The position numbers and the translations under genes were made by a program. A stretch of 64,000 nucleotides of DNA from RGIG7213 sp045540335. Lineage in GTDB: Bacteria > Bacillota > Clostridia > Oscillospirales > CAG-272. The first letter of the stretch is position 1, and each line of letters starts with the position of its first letter. The notes below the pieces were generated by a model, which worked only from the letters and a program-made list of their open reading frames with translations, ran no database searches and had not been told where the DNA came from. This document shows positions 61,944 through 64,000 of this stretch, piece after piece. The stretch is taken from positions 8,955 to 72,954 of the forward strand of contig JAZQHC010000017.1 of assembly GCA_045540335.1 (NCBI GenBank), given 5' to 3'.

Positions 61944-62987
61944 ATGAACGAAAAACAATACGGCTTGGATATCACCGACAGAACCGATTTGGTGGGTATT
62001 TGCTATACCATGTGGTTTAATGCGGTTTTAGGCAGCGGAACAGAGCCTGTAACCGAAGCCTTGAACGTAACCGAGCTTACGAAAAAATACGGCTGGAGTG
62101 AAAAATACGGCTTCGGCAACGAAAAAGAGCAGCACAACTCCGAAGGCAGCTTTCACTATTGGGCACAGCCTGCGCAAGGCTACTACCGCAGTACCGACAA
62201 GGCTGCTATAAGGCGCAATTTGTCTATGCTGCAGGATGCAGGGGTGGATTTTCTCGTGCTTGATTTTACGTTTATAGATGGCGACGCGATTCACCACAAG
62301 CATTTTTGGGATAGCCATGTGGAATGCTCGACCATTGCTTTTTTGGATACTATGACGGAAATGCGTGCAGAAGGAAAAAAGACGCCCTACGTTGTAATGT
62401 GGCCGAATTCTATTGATACGTTTGATACGTTTTACGAAAAATTCTACGGCGTGGAAAAATGGAAGGACTGCTTCGTTTATTGGAACGGGAAGCCCTTTAT
62501 CCTTCATTGGCGTTACCGCACGTTCGAAACGGATATTTTTACTACGCGTGCAATGTACGGCTTGCAGGGCAAGCTTCACGAAGGGCAGTGGAGCTATTTA
62601 GAGCCTGACAACAGCCTTACCGTAGCGTATGATGAAAAGGGCGCAGCAGAGCACGTAGGCGTATCGGTTGCAATGCAATCTACGTATATGTCTAATACCG
62701 AAACTGCACACGGCAGGCAGGGTGGCCGTTTTTGGAATGCCCAATGGCAAACCGCGTTTAAATACCGCCCCAAAATGATTACGCTTACCTGGTGGAACGA
62801 ATGGACGGCACAGCTTTTCCACATAGGCGAAAAATATGTGTTTACGGATAACTTCAATCAAGAATTCAGCCGCGATATAGAACCTATGAAGGGCGGCCAC
62901 GGCGACCTTTATTACCGTTGGCTTTGCGAGTATATACGTGCGTATAAAGCACACCAACCGTGCCCGCTGCTTGTACAGGATAATTAA
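61944..62987 (+). CDS. TIM-barrel glycoside-hydrolase-like protein (GH71/GH99/WbsX-like)
   Basis: A 347-residue protein without signal peptide. FHYWAQPAQGYYRSTDKAAI, then GVDFLVLDFTFIDGD and a later TLTWWNEWTAQ, resemble GH71, GH99 and WbsX-like TIM-barrel enzymes acting on alpha-mannan or similar glycans. The acidic strand ends (Asp in LDFT, Glu in WNEW) could be catalytic. The family call is tentative. ATG 61944 follows AAAGGAG. It is a single-gene unit; upstream TTGTTT and TATATT (17-bp spacer, 61874-61902) may be its promoter. Confidence 0.6.
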   Translation: MNEKQYGLDITDRTDLVGICYTMWFNAVLGSGTEPVTEALNVTELTKKYGWSEKYGFGNEKEQHNSEGSFHYWAQPAQGYYRSTDKAAIRRNLSMLQDAGVDFLVLDFTFIDGDAIHHKHFWDSHVECSTIAFLDTMTEMRAEGKKTPYVVMWPNSIDTFDTFYEKFYGVEKWKDCFVYWNGKPFILHWRYRTFETDIFTTRAMYGLQGKLHEGQWSYLEPDNSLTVAYDEKGAAEHVGVSVAMQSTYMSNTETAHGRQGGRFWNAQWQTAFKYRPKMITLTWWNEWTAQLFHIGEKYVFTDNFNQEFSRDIEPMKGGHGDLYYRWLCEYIRAYKAHQPCPLLVQDN

Positions 62988-62989
62988 AA

Positions 62990-63036
62990 AACGGAAGATA
63001 GCCGCGTTATAACGCGCGTCTATCTTCCTTTTGCTT
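62990..63036. terminator. Bidirectional terminator
   Basis: GGAAGATAG pairs with CTATCTTCC and encloses CGCGTTATAACGCG. It lies between convergent genes. Confidence 0.75.
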
Positions 63037-63046
63037 TTGGGTGTCG

Positions 63047-63397
63047 TTATAAAAGTGTTTGTAAATGGTCAAAAAGCGTTTCCCAAACGGCCGTTAACGG
63101 AATTGATAATATCAGTACGGCGGGTATCTGCACGAAACGCAGTTTTTTTGTAAAATTAAATTTTTTTGATAATTTAATGTCAATACGGAAAAATGCAATT
63201 AAAGCAATCAAAGCACAAATGCCTGCGATAATACAAAACGGTATAAAACGCGGGTATTGCGCTGATATCGCCTCGTTAAAGGCGTATGATGCCAAAACTG
63301 CGCCGACTACGTTCAAAAAGCAGGTAATGCCCATGCTTATTACAAGTACGTAAGATACGGAAAAAGCCGAGATAAAAAGCAACTTTGTTCTGTTCAT
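63047..63397 (-). CDS. Small membrane protein, unknown function
   Basis: A 116-residue protein with three hydrophobic segments (about 8-38, 50-68 and 88-105) and a basic loop (KLSKKFNFTKKLR) between the second and third. The family is not recognised. It follows the 63423 gene by 25 bp and the two probably form a unit. Confidence 0.6.
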   Translation of the reverse strand: MNRTKLLFISAFSVSYVLVISMGITCFLNVVGAVLASYAFNEAISAQYPRFIPFCIIAGICALIALIAFFRIDIKLSKKFNFTKKLRFVQIPAVLILSIPLTAVWETLFDHLQTLL

Positions 63398-63422
63398 AAA
63401 TTTAAATTCCTTTCTTTACGTA

Positions 63423-63722
63423 TCAATACCAATTACCGAATAAAAAATAACAAATCAAAAACAGACAGCCGCAAAAAATCAGATGTACGAAATTAAATAA
63501 CAGCTTTTTTGATATAGGAACTTTTGGTTTTAACGGAAGCCAGCAAACGATAGTTACCGCAAAGGGTGCAAACCACAAGCTTAAACGATAAAATATGATA
63601 AATATAATTCCCAAAAGAATATTTCCGCTTTTTCCGCACAGCCAAAGGTCAAGCGCGAAGAAAAGATTAGCACCGTATATTAAGCTGAATAATATTATTT
63701 TTATCTTTTTAGAATCAGGCAC
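63423..63722 (-). CDS. Small membrane protein, unknown function
   Basis: A 99-residue protein with three hydrophobic segments: ILFSLIYGANLFFALDLWL, ILLGIIFIIFYRLSLWFAPF and LIFCGCLFLICYFLFGNWY, with KPKVPISKK between the last two. The family is not recognised. It sits upstream of another small membrane protein in the same direction. Confidence 0.6.
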   Translation of the reverse strand: MPDSKKIKIILFSLIYGANLFFALDLWLCGKSGNILLGIIFIIFYRLSLWFAPFAVTIVCWLPLKPKVPISKKLLFNFVHLIFCGCLFLICYFLFGNWY

Positions 63723-63783
63723 GATTTTTCACCGCCTTTCTGTGTTTATTATATCACTCTTTAAGGCAGAGTGTAAAAGGGAA

Positions 63784-63976
63784 ATGAAGCATTCGCTTTG
63801 CGAATATGAAGCAGAAGCCCTACGGCTTCTATGAAGCGGCGCGTTGCGCCGTGAAGCACTCGCTATGCTCGTACGAATAAAAAAGCAGTAAGCCGAAGGC
63901 TCGCTTCATAGGGCGAAGCCCTGCTTCATAAGTTACTTCGTAACTCGCTTCATGCACCGCAGGTGCGCTTCATTTT
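63784..63976. repeat. Array of mini-hairpins separated by ATGAAGC / GCTTCAT
   Basis: ATGAAGC or GTGAAGC occurs four times on the left and GCTTCAT four times on the right. Between them lie distinct short palindromes with 2- to 4-base loops: ATTCGC/GCGAAT, AGAAGCC/GGCTTCT, GGCGC/GCGCC, AGCC/GGCT, AGGGC/GCCCT, AGTTAC/GTAACT and GCACC/GGTGC. The two halves are inverted around about 63880, so the array can fold as small hairpins or as one long rod. Confidence 0.8.
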
Positions 63977-64000
63977 TAAAACAAAATGATGCTGTAATTC

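Noticed and set aside
63784..63976. CRISPR array
   Set aside because: The constant element is only 7 bp and inverts at mid-array, the variable parts are palindromes, and no cas gene is near.

Overview
The window is a chromosomal segment of a low-to-mid-GC, endospore-forming, Gram-positive Clostridia-type bacterium, most likely an uncultured gut lineage; I infer this from gene content, not from a marker-gene search. Supporting evidence: a spoIIAA-spoIIAB-sigF operon, a CotF-type coat protein, LexA of the Firmicutes type with GAAC-N4-GTTC operators, a T-box leader on valS, an L10 leader, a DarA c-di-AMP receptor, and large secreted proteins. No tRNA, rRNA, CRISPR array or intact prophage was seen.

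Layout. 1-3.9 kb: tail of a Fn3/tyrosine-phosphatase protein, putP, a possible small RNA. 4-7 kb: valS with T-box leader on the minus strand. 7.4-14.2 kb: a 2153-residue fibro-slime protein and a small Cys-containing peptide. 14.2-14.6 kb: first copy of an interspersed repeat. 14.6-20.2 kb: fused aroE-aroK, rarA, a control region with ordered repeats, a replisome-organizer-like gene, darA, a YqeG-type HAD phosphatase, a small membrane protein, lexA. 20.2-24.3 kb: rplJ-rplL, two more repeat copies flanking a membrane-protein gene with an attenuator-like leader, tcdA, yfbR. 24.3-32.6 kb: a CBM9-like surface protein, spoIIA operon, yceD-rpmF, DUF512, der, and a plsY with an extra domain. 32.7-37.4 kb: fourth repeat copy, a peptide-binding lipoprotein, a membrane protein divergent from an S24 repressor, a DUF6873-like protein, rpmB. 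37.6-42 kb, minus strand: recA-recX-cysK-birA and proB. 42.2-50.4 kb: zapA, U32 protein, dut, maf, mreBCD, PBP2. 50.5-57.9 kb: a catabolic cluster (class III aminotransferase, FGGY kinase, amidohydrolase, sugar isomerase, ROK kinase, PAP2 phosphatase). 58-64 kb: SGNH hydrolase, CotF, monoglyceride-lipase-like hydrolase with glpK, a glycosidase-like protein, two small membrane proteins, and an array of mini-hairpins.

The strongest candidate for something undescribed is 17.23-18.02 kb. Between rarA and a gene encoding a DUF6291-like domain joined to a phage-replisome-type C-terminus lie four TGGGTT hexamers at exact 10-bp spacing, about twelve tandem TGATAC-like units, five DnaA-box-like 9-mers at 11-12 bp spacing (one perfect), a perfect LexA box, and a consensus promoter. 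This has the organisation of a replication origin or DnaA-binding cluster under SOS control, far from any dnaA gene visible here. Other notable items are two multibranched intergenic inverted-repeat elements inside operons (45.1 and 52.0 kb), an attenuator leader near 22.3-22.5 kb, the four-copy repeat family placed just downstream of terminators, the mini-hairpin array at the right end, and a self-contained CI-like repressor switch at 35.5 kb.
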